Below are positions 26,929 to 35,824 of a DNA stretch of 64,000 bases, piece after piece. The position numbers and the translations under genes were made by a program. The stretch comes from a virus, in IMG/VR virus record IMGVR_UViG_3300037104_000592, positions 18,377 through 82,376 of that record; one strand, 5' to 3'. Under the pieces are notes generated by a model. It ran no database searches and was not told the origin of the DNA. It worked only from the letters and a program-made list of their open reading frames with translations. The first letter of the stretch is position 1, and each line of letters starts with the position of its first letter.

Positions 26929-27524
26929 TGAAAATTAAACAAGATTTTATAACTAATAGCAGTTCAACAAGCTTTACTTTAAGAGTATCTATAACATCTG
27001 AAATAGAATTATTAGATAAATTTGAAAAATTTGATGTGAAAAAATTAAAATTAAAAAACTTTAAATTTGAAAATTTAAAAGAATATAGTAATTCTGTATT
27101 TTTTGATCTAGCACTTAAAGAAAAAGAATATGATGATGAAGATGAAGTAGGAATGTTAAAATATATATCAGGTTGTCTTGAAGTAGGTAATACCTGTCAC
27201 CCAGATACTGATGAATTAATTGAATTAATATATGTAAATATACTTTTAAGATATTTTTGCTGTTGTTATAGTCCAAATACAGAAGAGGATTTAATTACCA
27301 TTTTTAAAAAAATAATCAAATCAATTGGTGGGAAAGTTAGATATCCATTTGGAATATTATTTACTCAAACACCAGATGCTGAGGGTGATGGGTATGGTGG
27401 AGATCCTCAAGGGTTATATACTAGTTATAAAGAACTATTTTTAGGAGAAGCTAAAGTAGGAAGAATTATTTTTATAAACGAAAGAGAAAGTCCAATAATA
27501 GAAACATCTAAAATAGGTGGGTAA
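26928..27524 (+). CDS. FITNSSSTSF-leader protein, 198 aa
   Basis: ATG 26928 overlaps the stop of the preceding paralogue. The product starts MKIKQDFITNSSSTSFTLRV. After the shared leader it has a helical, Cys-containing core (RYFCCCYSP) and a Gly-rich segment, DAEGDGYGGDPQGLY, near residue 150. The tandem position and shared leader of this and the previous gene suggest duplication with replacement of the body. Function unknown. Confidence 0.72.
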   Translation: MKIKQDFITNSSSTSFTLRVSITSEIELLDKFEKFDVKKLKLKNFKFENLKEYSNSVFFDLALKEKEYDDEDEVGMLKYISGCLEVGNTCHPDTDELIELIYVNILLRYFCCCYSPNTEEDLITIFKKIIKSIGGKVRYPFGILFTQTPDAEGDGYGGDPQGLYTSYKELFLGEAKVGRIIFINERESPIIETSKIGG

Positions 27525-27528
27525 ATAA

Positions 27529-27867
27529 ATGGGATATGTAAGAAGATCAGAAAGAATTAAACATTTGAAACAGTATAAAGATATTAGATTAATTTTTAAG
27601 AATTTATTTGATACTCCAAATTTTACAGATAATATTGTATATGGCGCAAGCTTTAAATGGTATTTTAATTCATTTTTAAGAAACAAATGGGGAAATGAAA
27701 AAAAAATAAAAGATAATGTTAAAAATTTTCTAGAAAATAATTTGCGAGGTATAGGGTTTATTTTTGAAGTTAAATTATTACCTCATCCTTGGGCATCAAG
27801 ATCAGGAATGTCTCCTAGTTTTAGAATTTTGACGAGGTTATATAATGGACCAAATTCAAATAGTTAG
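27529..27867 (+). CDS. hypothetical basic protein, 112 aa
   Basis: Starts MGYVRRSERIKHLKQYKD and stays basic, with LRGIGFIFEVKLLPHPW near the C-terminus. It overlaps the radical SAM gene by 23 bases. No family recognised; coupling to the radical SAM gene is the only context clue. Confidence 0.62.
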   Translation: MGYVRRSERIKHLKQYKDIRLIFKNLFDTPNFTDNIVYGASFKWYFNSFLRNKWGNEKKIKDNVKNFLENNLRGIGFIFEVKLLPHPWASRSGMSPSFRILTRLYNGPNSNS

Positions 27868-28870
27868 TTGGCTTCTTACACGAAGATGTAATCTTAGATG
27901 TTCATATTGTAGAATATCTAGAGATTATAAAGCACCTCCAGAATATAATTCAATGAAATATTTTCATCAATTAGAAATGAAAACGGAAGATATTTTAGAA
28001 ACATTAAGAAGATTAAAGCTTCATAATCCTAATGTTTTCCATATCTTTTACGGAGGAGAACCAACCCTTAGAACAGACTTATCAGAAATAATAGGATATT
28101 GTCATAAGGAATATATTAATTATACCATCATTTCAAATATGACTGATAGACCCAAAGAAGTAATTGATAACTTAATTAAAGAACACGGATTCCTTCAAGG
28201 ATTAACAGCGAGTATAGACCCTATTATCATGGAAGAATATTCAAATGAGGATAGATGGAGAAAAACTTGGGGAGGATATAGCTTAAGAAAATATAGAGGA
28301 AAAGTAAAGGATTTAGTTGCTGAGATAACTGTAAGTAATGATAATCTAAAGAATTTATATTCATTAGTTAGAAAATTAACAGATGATGGAATAAATTCTG
28401 ATATTACTTTTGTTGATATAGCTAAATCTCCATATTATGATTTCTCTAATGTTACAGATGATGATTTATTAGTTTATAAATCAGCCGAATTAAGAGATAT
28501 TATAAATAGAATAATTGGTGAAAAATTAGATGTTCATATGAGAGATATTCTTTTACCTGCTATTTATGATATTCTTCCTTCTGAATTAGATTGTAAGATT
28601 GAAGATGATGTTCATAATATAACAATTGATGCAGATGGAAGTATTCGATTATGTTTAAGAATTTGCGGAATTATAACTCCTGGATCTTTTAGGACTTCAA
28701 ACTTTTTAGATGAAAATGGAAAAATTCATGAAAGTTTAAAAGATGTATTAGGTCAAGATAAAAAAAGACTATGTCAAAAATGTAATTGGACCTGCCAGAT
28801 TATGAGTTCTTTATTATCAAAAAATGATGGAAATATTGAAAGTCTTCTTCATTCTGAAAGGAGATTATAA
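27845..28870 (+). CDS. radical SAM protein with C-terminal SPASM-like cysteines
   Basis: A 341-aa protein whose cluster motif is TRRCNLRCSYCRI (C-x3-C-x2-C) at about residues 12-24, followed by the SAM-binding FYGGEPTLR near 70. The C-terminal part has a second Cys group (CLRICG near 277, then CQKCNWTC near 312) as in SPASM/Twitch auxiliary clusters. Such enzymes modify peptides or proteins or activate sulfatases. The Cys groups and length do not fit QueE. The substrate may be a small neighbouring gene product, but no precursor peptide is evident. Confidence 0.8.
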   Translation: MDQIQIVSWLLTRRCNLRCSYCRISRDYKAPPEYNSMKYFHQLEMKTEDILETLRRLKLHNPNVFHIFYGGEPTLRTDLSEIIGYCHKEYINYTIISNMTDRPKEVIDNLIKEHGFLQGLTASIDPIIMEEYSNEDRWRKTWGGYSLRKYRGKVKDLVAEITVSNDNLKNLYSLVRKLTDDGINSDITFVDIAKSPYYDFSNVTDDDLLVYKSAELRDIINRIIGEKLDVHMRDILLPAIYDILPSELDCKIEDDVHNITIDADGSIRLCLRICGIITPGSFRTSNFLDENGKIHESLKDVLGQDKKRLCQKCNWTCQIMSSLLSKNDGNIESLLHSERRL

Positions 28871-29092
28871 ATGAGTAATCCTGCTACAAGTTCAACATTA
28901 TTAGAGAAGTTACTTGGAATAGACAAAGATAGAAAAAATAAATATCTTTTAAAAGAAATTAATAAACTATTAAATGAAAATAAAAATATGAAAATAGCAA
29001 TAACTATGTTATTGAATGATCTTCCATCAAATAAAGATTGGTTAGATCCTGTTTTAGAAAAGCAACTAAAAGAATATAGACTGGGGAAATAA
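28871..29092 (+). CDS. hypothetical helical protein, 73 aa
   Basis: ATG 28871 is the base after the radical SAM stop, with AAAGGAGA before it. All-helical, charged (LLEKLLGIDKDRKNKYL, INKLLNENKNMKIAITMLL). It could be a partner or substrate of the radical SAM enzyme, but lacks a clear precursor-peptide motif. Unknown. Confidence 0.62.
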   Translation: MSNPATSSTLLEKLLGIDKDRKNKYLLKEINKLLNENKNMKIAITMLLNDLPSNKDWLDPVLEKQLKEYRLGK

Positions 29093-29095
29093 TAA

Positions 29096-29434
29096 ATGGA
29101 AGAAAAGAAAAATCTAGATGAAATATCTTCTGCTATAGACTTTTTACAAAAAATAATTTTGGAGGATGTCATTTTTATAAAATTTAAGAAAAAAGATGGA
29201 AATGATAGAATTATGAAATGCACCTTAAATTTTTCTAGAATTCCAGAAGAATTGAGACCAAAAGGTGTTAATTTAAAAAATATTTTAAAGCAAATAAAGG
29301 AACATAAAATTCTTAAAGTTTTTGATCTTGAAAGTATGGGGTGGAGAAGCGCTCCATTTGATAGAACAGAATGGCTACAAACAATTGATAAAATCTATTC
29401 TATAAAGAAAGTTGAGGAGCTCTTTGAAAAGTGA
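29096..29434 (+). CDS. hypothetical protein, 112 aa
   Basis: The middle reads DVIFIKFKKKDGNDRIMKCT, then IPEELRPKGVNLKNILKQ and VFDLESMGWRSAPFD, the last resembling the short beta-hairpin 'core' of small phage transcription or nucleoid proteins that end in YDxxGWRSFR. This is a weak likeness. The stop overlaps the next GTG by four bases. Confidence 0.6.
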   Translation: MEEKKNLDEISSAIDFLQKIILEDVIFIKFKKKDGNDRIMKCTLNFSRIPEELRPKGVNLKNILKQIKEHKILKVFDLESMGWRSAPFDRTEWLQTIDKIYSIKKVEELFEK

Positions 29435-29616
29435 CAATTATAAAATATTTTACTTCAGCAGAATTAATAGTAGATCCAGCACAAGGAAAAATCTGGGTAA
29501 ATGCACCTAATTGTATTTTAAGAATTCAAGGACTAAAATTTAATAATGAAATAGAAAAGTTTTCAATGATTGACATAAATGGAAGTGATTCTTTTATGAT
29601 GGAAGGAGAGATATAA
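29431..29616 (+). CDS. hypothetical protein, 61 aa, GTG start
   Basis: A GTG start at 29431 overlaps the previous TGA (GTGA). The upstream gene's GAGGAG lies 11-16 bases before it. Short beta-rich product (KYFTSAELIVDPAQGKIWVN). No domain recognised. Confidence 0.55.
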   Translation: MTIIKYFTSAELIVDPAQGKIWVNAPNCILRIQGLKFNNEIEKFSMIDINGSDSFMMEGEI

Positions 29617-29617
29617 A

Positions 29618-29992
29618 ATGACAATGTTAGAAGAAATTCTAGAAAAAACAAAAACTTTACCCACTGATGATCAATTAAAACAAATTTGTGATCAAATACA
29701 AAAAGAAGAAGAAGAAAAATTTAGAGATTATTTAGGAGAGATGCCAAAAGGACCCAATATGTTTCTAGCAATTTGGGTTCCTGGAATTACAGGAAAAGAA
29801 TTATGTTATGTATGTTTAGAAAGAGAATTTCCTGGTAAATATTTAGTAACTCTTTGGTCTAAATTATCCGAAAAAAGTATAATAAAAAAGAAATCATTAA
29901 TAAGAACAAAAGTTTGGGAAGTTAAAGAAAGCGCTCCAAAAAAGATTTTAGAAGAATATGCTAAAATACTTAAGTTCATGAGAGGAAAATAA
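29618..29992 (+). CDS. hypothetical protein, 124 aa
   Basis: Starts at ATG 29618 with AAGGAGAG close upstream. Helical N-terminal third, then a beta segment with Cys (GKELCYVCLEREFPGKYLV) and a basic C-terminal third. The stop overlaps the start of the E2-like gene by one base, so it may belong to the ubiquitin-like unit. No family recognised. Confidence 0.62.
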   Translation: MTMLEEILEKTKTLPTDDQLKQICDQIQKEEEEKFRDYLGEMPKGPNMFLAIWVPGITGKELCYVCLEREFPGKYLVTLWSKLSEKSIIKKKSLIRTKVWEVKESAPKKILEEYAKILKFMRGK

Positions 29993-32616
29993 TGGCCGAG
30001 CAAATATCACCTATATTTATTGATGAAAATACAATTAAAGAAATATTTATAAATAGAGATTATACAAGACTCATAAGATCTTCTTATGATTCTAAAGCTA
30101 GAGATGTAAAATTGGATGAAACTAAACCAAAACTTGTAACATCTAAGATGAGAACAATAGATTTTTTTAATAAATTAAATAGTACAGATAGTAAACTAAC
30201 AATTCTTCCTAGAAATTGTAGATTTACTAATAAAATAACTGATAGAACAATATACGTAATTGAAGATCCTCCTATGTTAAGAACAGTTAAATTTAATATA
30301 GGATTAGAATCTGAAATTGAAAATTTAAGGAATAATGGTTTACTTACAAAGTTTGGATATGAAAATTTTCTAAATGATAATCCAAGTCCACCTTATAAAA
30401 TACAACTTTCATTCCCGTATGTTATTTATATTATAACTTTTGGGCAACATAATGAATTTTCAAATATGAAGTTATTTTATAGATTGCATCCTTTAACTGG
30501 AATAAAAGATTATTTACTCACAAGTAATTTATTGAATGTAGATTCTAACGGTTCTGTATGTTTAGGTCCACAAAATTCAAAAGATGTTACAGAAGTAAGT
30601 GATAAAGTAGATAATATTATAAATTCTTTTTGGGGAAATGAGTTTAATAATGATATTACACATTCATATTTATCATATTCTAATCAAAGAGAAATTTCTA
30701 CAATTCTAGCGTGGAAATATTATTCGAAAGTTGATCCAATGTTTATATTTGATGTGGAGTGGATAAAAAATACATATAATTTAGACTCATTTTTAAATTT
30801 TAAAAATTCTGGTGATGATATAAGAAGTTGTGAAAATATAATGTATAAACTTGAAGAGTATATTTTATATGATAAAGAAGATGAAGGACAAAAAGTTGTT
30901 GATAGAAGATATACTTATACCAGTCTTCCATTATTTGAAGATGAACAAAAGGGTTCTGACTATCTTGTAATTGGAGATGAAATTATATTTGAAGGGAAAA
31001 AATATTTTATATATGAAATAGTTCATGAATCAGATGGAAAAATTATTGTTTCATTGGAAGACGAGAATGGAAAGTTAATTTATAAAAAATATAATACAGA
31101 TTTTAGAGACAAAATAAGAAAAGAAACTTTGAAAAATAAAGAGCTTACAGAAATTAAAATTGATGGTCTTACTGTAAAAAAAGGAACCGTTTTAGAAGCA
31201 TTTGATGGTTATAAAAAGAGATTAAAACATGTACAAAAAATAAGAAAGACCAGAGATGGAAAAATAGAAATACAATGTGAAAAAAGTTTCTACATGATTG
31301 AAGATGGGAGTTTAGCTGGAGTAAAAGTTTTTGATATTAATAATTTAACTATTTCTAATGGTTTAAAAATTGTTAATGGAAATAAGTACATGATTTTTAA
31401 TAATATAACTAATCCTATATTTGATATTCAAACTGGAATTTTTACAGATTTAAAAGTAACTAACGACACTGTCTACTATAATTTTAAATATGTCAGACCT
31501 GCTGATAAAAAAGAATCTACAATTAATTATAGTGGAGATACTCAAACAACTGAAGTTTTTGATTATGATGAAAAACTTTTAAATAATTCCATGTTTCCTT
31601 TCTTTAGACTTGGAAAAATGATCATATCAAATATTGATAAAGATTATAAATTTCATATAATTAAAGGAAAAGGTATTGGGGTTACATCTTCTTCGGGTAA
31701 TGTAATTGATAGATATGATTTTGGGAGATATTTAAATTCTGATAAAGATATAAAGGAGAAAATTTTAAAAGATAATAAATTAAGAATTCCATCATTTGAT
31801 TTGGATATAGAATTTGATATTGGTGATAGAGTAGTTATAGCTGATTATTCTAAATCTTTAAAATATATTACTACAATAAGAACTATAACTGGATTTAAAA
31901 TTGCAGGGGATAATCTTTTTGTAGATACTGTAGATGAAAATAATATACCAGAAAGTACTCCTTATATAAATTTTAAAATTTATGATAAAAGTTATATTTA
32001 TTCAAAATCTCCTAAAGTTAATATTGGGTTAATTAGAAAAATAATAGATAATGATTTATTCAAAAGAGGAACTAAAGTAAGACCTAAGGTAAAAGGAATT
32101 TCATCATTTAAGAAAAAAGATGTTCATGAAATAGTTGGACTAATTACAGATACTGGGTCTAAACCTATTATTCTATGTTCAAATGGTCATACAATTTGGT
32201 GTGATGAAAAATCACTTGAAAATTTTGAACTTATAGATAAGAAATCTAAATTATATAATAAATCAAAATTAACAGAAATATTAGAAAATGAAAAAATATA
32301 TTGTAAATTTCAATCTGGAGATTTAGCTGATATTAAAGATGTATATGATAGAACTTCATATGAAGATTCAATTCATCTTTGCGGTATAGGAGCAAATAAT
32401 AGAATAATATTTAAAATTTTAAATTCTTTAAATGTATATGGTTCATATAATAGATCTGGAAGAAGAATTATAAGTCAACAATATCAAACTATTCCTATGC
32501 CAAGATATTTACCAACAACTGAATTAATAAGAGGGATTGGAGTTATTCCTAATTATCATGGTTGGTTTACTATTTCAAATAATTCGCTGTTTAAAATACA
32601 ATTGGAGAAAATATAA
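29992..32616 (+). CDS. E2-like (prokaryotic E2 family D / PRTRC-B-like) protein with SH3-like repeats
   Basis: An 874-aa protein. Residues about 135-230 match the prokaryotic E2 fold family associated with PRTRC systems: FPYVIYIITFGQ, LFYRLHPLTGIKDYLL, then DSNGSVCLGPQ with Cys190 at the place of the E2 active-site cysteine, and IINSFWGNEFNNDITH, like the FFxSxFTH end of PRTRC protein B. The remaining ~550 residues hold several SH3/KOW-like beta modules, each opening GDEIIFEGKKYFI, GTVLEAFDGYKKR, GDRVVIADYSKS or GTKVRPKVKGIS. These could bind nucleic acid or protein targets. It leads the ubiquitin-like unit, directly followed by the JAB and E1 genes. E2 activity is inferred. Confidence 0.65.
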   Translation: MAEQISPIFIDENTIKEIFINRDYTRLIRSSYDSKARDVKLDETKPKLVTSKMRTIDFFNKLNSTDSKLTILPRNCRFTNKITDRTIYVIEDPPMLRTVKFNIGLESEIENLRNNGLLTKFGYENFLNDNPSPPYKIQLSFPYVIYIITFGQHNEFSNMKLFYRLHPLTGIKDYLLTSNLLNVDSNGSVCLGPQNSKDVTEVSDKVDNIINSFWGNEFNNDITHSYLSYSNQREISTILAWKYYSKVDPMFIFDVEWIKNTYNLDSFLNFKNSGDDIRSCENIMYKLEEYILYDKEDEGQKVVDRRYTYTSLPLFEDEQKGSDYLVIGDEIIFEGKKYFIYEIVHESDGKIIVSLEDENGKLIYKKYNTDFRDKIRKETLKNKELTEIKIDGLTVKKGTVLEAFDGYKKRLKHVQKIRKTRDGKIEIQCEKSFYMIEDGSLAGVKVFDINNLTISNGLKIVNGNKYMIFNNITNPIFDIQTGIFTDLKVTNDTVYYNFKYVRPADKKESTINYSGDTQTTEVFDYDEKLLNNSMFPFFRLGKMIISNIDKDYKFHIIKGKGIGVTSSSGNVIDRYDFGRYLNSDKDIKEKILKDNKLRIPSFDLDIEFDIGDRVVIADYSKSLKYITTIRTITGFKIAGDNLFVDTVDENNIPESTPYINFKIYDKSYIYSKSPKVNIGLIRKIIDNDLFKRGTKVRPKVKGISSFKKKDVHEIVGLITDTGSKPIILCSNGHTIWCDEKSLENFELIDKKSKLYNKSKLTEILENEKIYCKFQSGDLADIKDVYDRTSYEDSIHLCGIGANNRIIFKILNSLNVYGSYNRSGRRIISQQYQTIPMPRYLPTTELIRGIGVIPNYHGWFTISNNSLFKIQLEKI

Positions 32617-33644
32617 TGTTTAAAATAGTTTGTTTAGATGGAACACAAAAAATACCAGAAGATGATATTTGTTATATTATAGCTAAGGGTGGGGTATATC
32701 TTAAGAAAAAAGTTGGAATGATTGAATCTTTAGCTCCAGTAAAGAATATTTCAATTTTAGAAGATGTTCAACCATATGCTAAAATGAATATTCCAAAAAT
32801 CTCTGGTGAAGATTTTGGAAAAGTTATGAGTTTTTTCAAAAAAGTTTATGAAGAACATAAATCTGAAGCAATAGTTCTTTTATATTATAATCCAAAAAAA
32901 GCAACTTATAAATTTTATGTTCCACATCAAAAAGTAAGTGGTGCTGGAGTTGATTATGTAAAAGGAGTTTCTATAGCAAATCATATTCAAGTAGGAACTA
33001 TTCATAGTCATGCTAATTTTTCAGCATTTCATTCTGGAACAGATGATAGTGATGAAGAACATTTTGATGGAATTCATATAACAATTGGTGATAACACCGA
33101 TGCTTTTCCATCTATCACTGCATCAATTGTTATAAATGGAACCAGATTTACAATAAATCCTATTGATTATGTAACAAAAATGGAAATTGTAGAATATACT
33201 AATTATTTTCCTCATATGTTCAGACCATCTTTCACAGAAATAAATGGAGTCAGAGAATATAAATCTAATGTAAAAACTCAACTTGGATATCAGCTAATGA
33301 TTTCAGACCAAGATAAAAAATTTAATGAAGCATGGTTAAAAATGATTGAGAATGTTAGACCTACTATAACTAATATCCCATTTTATACACAAGAACACTA
33401 TTTGGATTTATTTGATCCTAATAGAAAAGATAAGCAAGACAGATCTTATAGATACACATGGACTCCAGGTTCTACTAAAAAGAATAATCGTCCTGCTTAT
33501 AATCCTTGTGAAAGTTGTGTTTTTAAAAAATATAAATCAGACGATGAAAGAAAATCAATAACACAAGAGGACATACAACAAAGTTTCTCTGATATTTGGG
33601 ATGATTATAATGTGTATGATGATCCTTGGGGAAATTTAATATGA
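32616..33644 (+). CDS. JAB/JAMM metallopeptidase (PRTRC-A-like)
   Basis: 342 aa. A complete JAMM signature, H130-x-H132-x7-S140-x2-D143 (IHSHANFSAFHSGTDD), with a candidate catalytic Glu84 in SEAIVLLYYN. This is the zinc site of deubiquitinase-type JAB peptidases. The surrounding pattern (HSH...F.S..D..DE...FDGIH) also fits PRTRC system protein A. The C-terminus carries CESC. The likely role is to trim the modifier encoded at 34355, exposing its GlyGly, and/or to remove it from targets. It overlaps the E2-like gene by one base and the E1 gene by four. Confidence 0.85.
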   Translation: MFKIVCLDGTQKIPEDDICYIIAKGGVYLKKKVGMIESLAPVKNISILEDVQPYAKMNIPKISGEDFGKVMSFFKKVYEEHKSEAIVLLYYNPKKATYKFYVPHQKVSGAGVDYVKGVSIANHIQVGTIHSHANFSAFHSGTDDSDEEHFDGIHITIGDNTDAFPSITASIVINGTRFTINPIDYVTKMEIVEYTNYFPHMFRPSFTEINGVREYKSNVKTQLGYQLMISDQDKKFNEAWLKMIENVRPTITNIPFYTQEHYLDLFDPNRKDKQDRSYRYTWTPGSTKKNNRPAYNPCESCVFKKYKSDDERKSITQEDIQQSFSDIWDDYNVYDDPWGNLI

Positions 33645-34345
33645 GATTTAATGATATTTCTATAGTGGGTTTGGGTGGAATAGGCTCAATTTTAAGTAAT
33701 ACTATTTCAAGATTTATAAGTAACGATGCTAGAGAAAATGATCCAAGACAAATTATAAATTTAATTGATGGAGATTATTATGAAGAAAAAAACTTAGTTA
33801 GACAAGAATTTTTAAGATTTGGAAATAAAGCAGAATCTAAATTAAATGAATTAAGACCAAAATTTAATAATATTGAATTTAAAGATTATCCATATTTTAT
33901 AGATGATATAACTATTTCTAGAATAATTAAAGATAAAGATTTAGTATTTTTAGCAGTTGATAATCATAAAACAAGAAAATTAGTAAGTGATTATGCAAAA
34001 AAACTAAATGATATAATTATAATTTCAGGAGGAAATGAGCTAGAAGATGGTAATGTTCAATTGTATATTAGAAAAGATGGAGAAGATGTTACTCCATCTT
34101 TAACTGATTATCATCCAGAAATCAGAAACCCAATTGATAAATTACCAAATGAAATGAGCTGCGAAGAGTTACAAAACTCTGAACCACAACTATATTTTAC
34201 AAATTTAGGAGTGGCAACTTTTATGGCTTTTGCATTTTACAATGTCCTAAAAGGCTCAAATAATTTTTCAGAAGTATATTTTGATATGAACACAATGAAA
34301 GCTGATTCAAAAACAAGAAACTTAAAAAAAGAAAAAGGAGAGTAA
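33641..34345 (+). CDS. ThiF/E1-like activating enzyme (PRTRC ThiF-like)
   Basis: The start ATG 33641 overlaps the JAB stop (ATGA). 234 aa. ATP-binding Rossmann motif GLGGIG at residues 10-15; LIDGDYYEEKNLVRQ supplies the conserved D, N and RQ of E1/ThiF enzymes; VDNHKTR near 107 is the second signature. MSCEEL (C174) followed by PQLYFTNLGVATFMA corresponds to the SC..EAL..QDLFxN segment of PRTRC ThiF proteins. It would adenylate the C-terminal Gly of the modifier encoded next. Whether C174 forms a thioester is unknown. Confidence 0.85.
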   Translation: MRFNDISIVGLGGIGSILSNTISRFISNDARENDPRQIINLIDGDYYEEKNLVRQEFLRFGNKAESKLNELRPKFNNIEFKDYPYFIDDITISRIIKDKDLVFLAVDNHKTRKLVSDYAKKLNDIIIISGGNELEDGNVQLYIRKDGEDVTPSLTDYHPEIRNPIDKLPNEMSCEELQNSEPQLYFTNLGVATFMAFAFYNVLKGSNNFSEVYFDMNTMKADSKTRNLKKEKGE

Positions 34346-34354
34346 GGATTTATT

Positions 34355-34828
34355 ATGGCTAAAAAAGTATATTCGGCAGAGGAACTTTATAACAAAACAG
34401 TATCAGAACTTCGTGAAATGTGTGTTAAGTTTGGGATTACGGGTATGAGTAAAAGGAGAAAAGATGAGATTGTAGATGCTCTTTGTGATTATTATGAAGA
34501 TACAGCACCTGAACCCCAAGTTAAAACACCAGTTTCTTCTTCATCTATCGTTTCTATGAATGCTCAACTTTCGAGTTATAGAAACCCCGATTCAAAAAAT
34601 GATGACGATAAATACATCACCAATATTTTTGTGTCTTGCGGCGCAGCTTCTGGAAACTTCCCAGTTGTTGGAAAGAAAGTTGGAGCAGTTGCTGAATTCC
34701 TAAGAGAAGTTCTTAATATCGACCGTTTAAGTGTTGGAGTTGTGAATGGTGAAGAAGTTGAAGATAGTTATCTTCTTGCATCTGGAGATTCTCTTGAATT
34801 TCTAAAAGCAGGTGGTCGTAAAGGTTAA
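34355..34828 (+). CDS. ubiquitin-like (beta-grasp) modifier with SAP-like head
   Basis: 157 aa in two parts. Residues about 7-48 (NKTVSELREMCVKFGITGM, then KRRKDEIVDALCDYY) look like a SAP/Rho-N helix-extended-helix, often nucleic-acid-binding. Residues about 85-157 form a ThiS/MoaD-like beta-grasp domain, with VGVVNGEEVEDSYLLASGDS and the ending LEFLKAGGRKG. Gly-Gly is followed by Arg-Lys-Gly, so trimming would be needed to expose GG. It follows the JAB and E1 genes by ten bases. It uses more C and G at third positions than its neighbours, which fits high expression. Modifier function is inferred from context plus fold. Confidence 0.72.
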   Translation: MAKKVYSAEELYNKTVSELREMCVKFGITGMSKRRKDEIVDALCDYYEDTAPEPQVKTPVSSSSIVSMNAQLSSYRNPDSKNDDDKYITNIFVSCGAASGNFPVVGKKVGAVAEFLREVLNIDRLSVGVVNGEEVEDSYLLASGDSLEFLKAGGRKG

Positions 34829-34873
34829 TTTGTATTATTAAAAATATTATATTATAAAGAATCGGAGTTACTT

Positions 34874-35392
34874 ATGAAAGAAACACTAGATAAGCTTACA
34901 GATGAAGGTGTAAAGCAACTAAAATATTATTATAAGAAAACAAGGCTCTTTGGAAATATTTGCACTGTTTGTTTACTTATTGGAGAAAATAATGAACTTA
35001 TTTCAAGAGGAGTTTCTATTTGTTCATTATTAGATTCTCATAAAAAATCAACAGGAAAAAATATTGCTTTAGGAAGAGCAATAAAAGCTCTAAAAAATAA
35101 GAAAACAACAGATGAAATAAATCCAAATAGAGATTCTTTAACACATTGGATGTATACTAAAAATATAAATAAAAAAGATCCTTATTTTAGCGATATGTTT
35201 GAAGAAATTAAATATAATTGCTTTTCTACAAAACCTTTAAAAATTAATAAAGAAGAAGTTTTAAAAGTTGAAATACCAATGGATTTTCCATTGTATGCAA
35301 CTGTATCATTATTTACACATAAATCTTCATTTAAACCAACTCCTACGGATGAAGAAGTTAAAATAATTGAAAAAAGAAAAAAGTTAGATTAA
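34874..35392 (+). CDS. conserved hypothetical protein, 172 aa
   Basis: N-terminal CTVCLLIGENNELISRGVSI, then CSLLDSHKKSTGKNIALGRA, a pattern (RGxSICS...GRxIAxGRA) found in conserved phage proteins of unknown function. The start ATG 34874 follows ATCGGAG. It lies within the ubiquitin-like unit, just before the structured RNA, so it could be a target or accessory factor; nothing in the sequence shows which. Confidence 0.65.
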   Translation: MKETLDKLTDEGVKQLKYYYKKTRLFGNICTVCLLIGENNELISRGVSICSLLDSHKKSTGKNIALGRAIKALKNKKTTDEINPNRDSLTHWMYTKNINKKDPYFSDMFEEIKYNCFSTKPLKINKEEVLKVEIPMDFPLYATVSLFTHKSSFKPTPTDEEVKIIEKRKKLD

Positions 35393-35401
35393 ATTTTTAG
35401 A

Positions 35402-35569
35402 AAAATTGGGGTGGATAATCATACTGAATAAGTGGTTTTGAAACCTGGTACTAAGAAAGAGTGCGAACTCTGGGGCAGGAACCCAGATAGAAGCTTTAGA
35501 TGGCTCGATAGCTGACTGATAGATATTGCACCCAAAGTGCCTTATCCAGTATTATTCCACCCCAATTTT
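35402..35569 (+). ncRNA. multibranched structured RNA, 168 nt
   Basis: A 14-bp perfect closing stem (35402-35415 with 35556-35569, sequence AAAATTGGGGTGGA and its complement), then ATACTG/CAGTAT (35421-35426 with 35547-35552) and ATAAG/CTTAT (35428-35432 with 35541-35545). Inside are hairpins GGTT-TTGA-AACC (35434-35445), AGAGT-GCGA-ACTCT (35458-35471, a GNRA loop), a GGG/CCC hairpin (about 35472-35484) and GCAC-CCAAA-GTGC (35528-35540). No coding frame. The stem ends on the base before the AGGAGA ribosome site of the next gene, so it may be a cis-acting leader or a separate processed RNA. I could not match it to a known RNA class. Confidence 0.8.
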
Positions 35570-35581
35570 AGGAGATTAAAA

Positions 35582-35824
35582 ATGGGTAGTTATAATCAAG
35601 ATAAAGATGTTTTAATAAAAATGTTTGAAATGATTACAGATGAAAAGGGTTCTTCTCTAATGTTGTCTATTTTTTCATACGACAATGGACCGAAAAAATT
35701 AGCAATGACAAGATCATATAATAAAAAAGATGGATCTGTTGGATATTCTTCAGCAGGTAGATTAAGTCTTATGGAAGTTAATTTTCTAAAAGATAAATTA
35801 GATGAAATAATTAAAGAGATGTAA
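35582..35824 (+). CDS. hypothetical protein, 80 aa
   Basis: ATG 35582 with AGGAGATT immediately upstream; an in-frame GTG at 35537 lies inside the structured RNA and is rejected. The product has KMFEMITDEKGSSLMLSIFS and GRLSLMEVNFLKDKLDEII, mixed alpha/beta. No family recognised. It is the only gene whose ribosome site touches the structured RNA, so it is the best candidate for control by it. Confidence 0.68.
   Translation: MGSYNQDKDVLIKMFEMITDEKGSSLMLSIFSYDNGPKKLAMTRSYNKKDGSVGYSSAGRLSLMEVNFLKDKLDEIIKEM

Noticed and set aside
27845-28870. QueE to complete the preQ0 pathway
   Set aside because: The protein is too long and has SPASM-like cysteines, so it is not a typical QueE.
35537-35581. 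GTG start extending the 80-aa gene upstream
   Set aside because: The extra codons lie in the 3' side of the structured RNA; ATG 35582 has the AGGAGA site.
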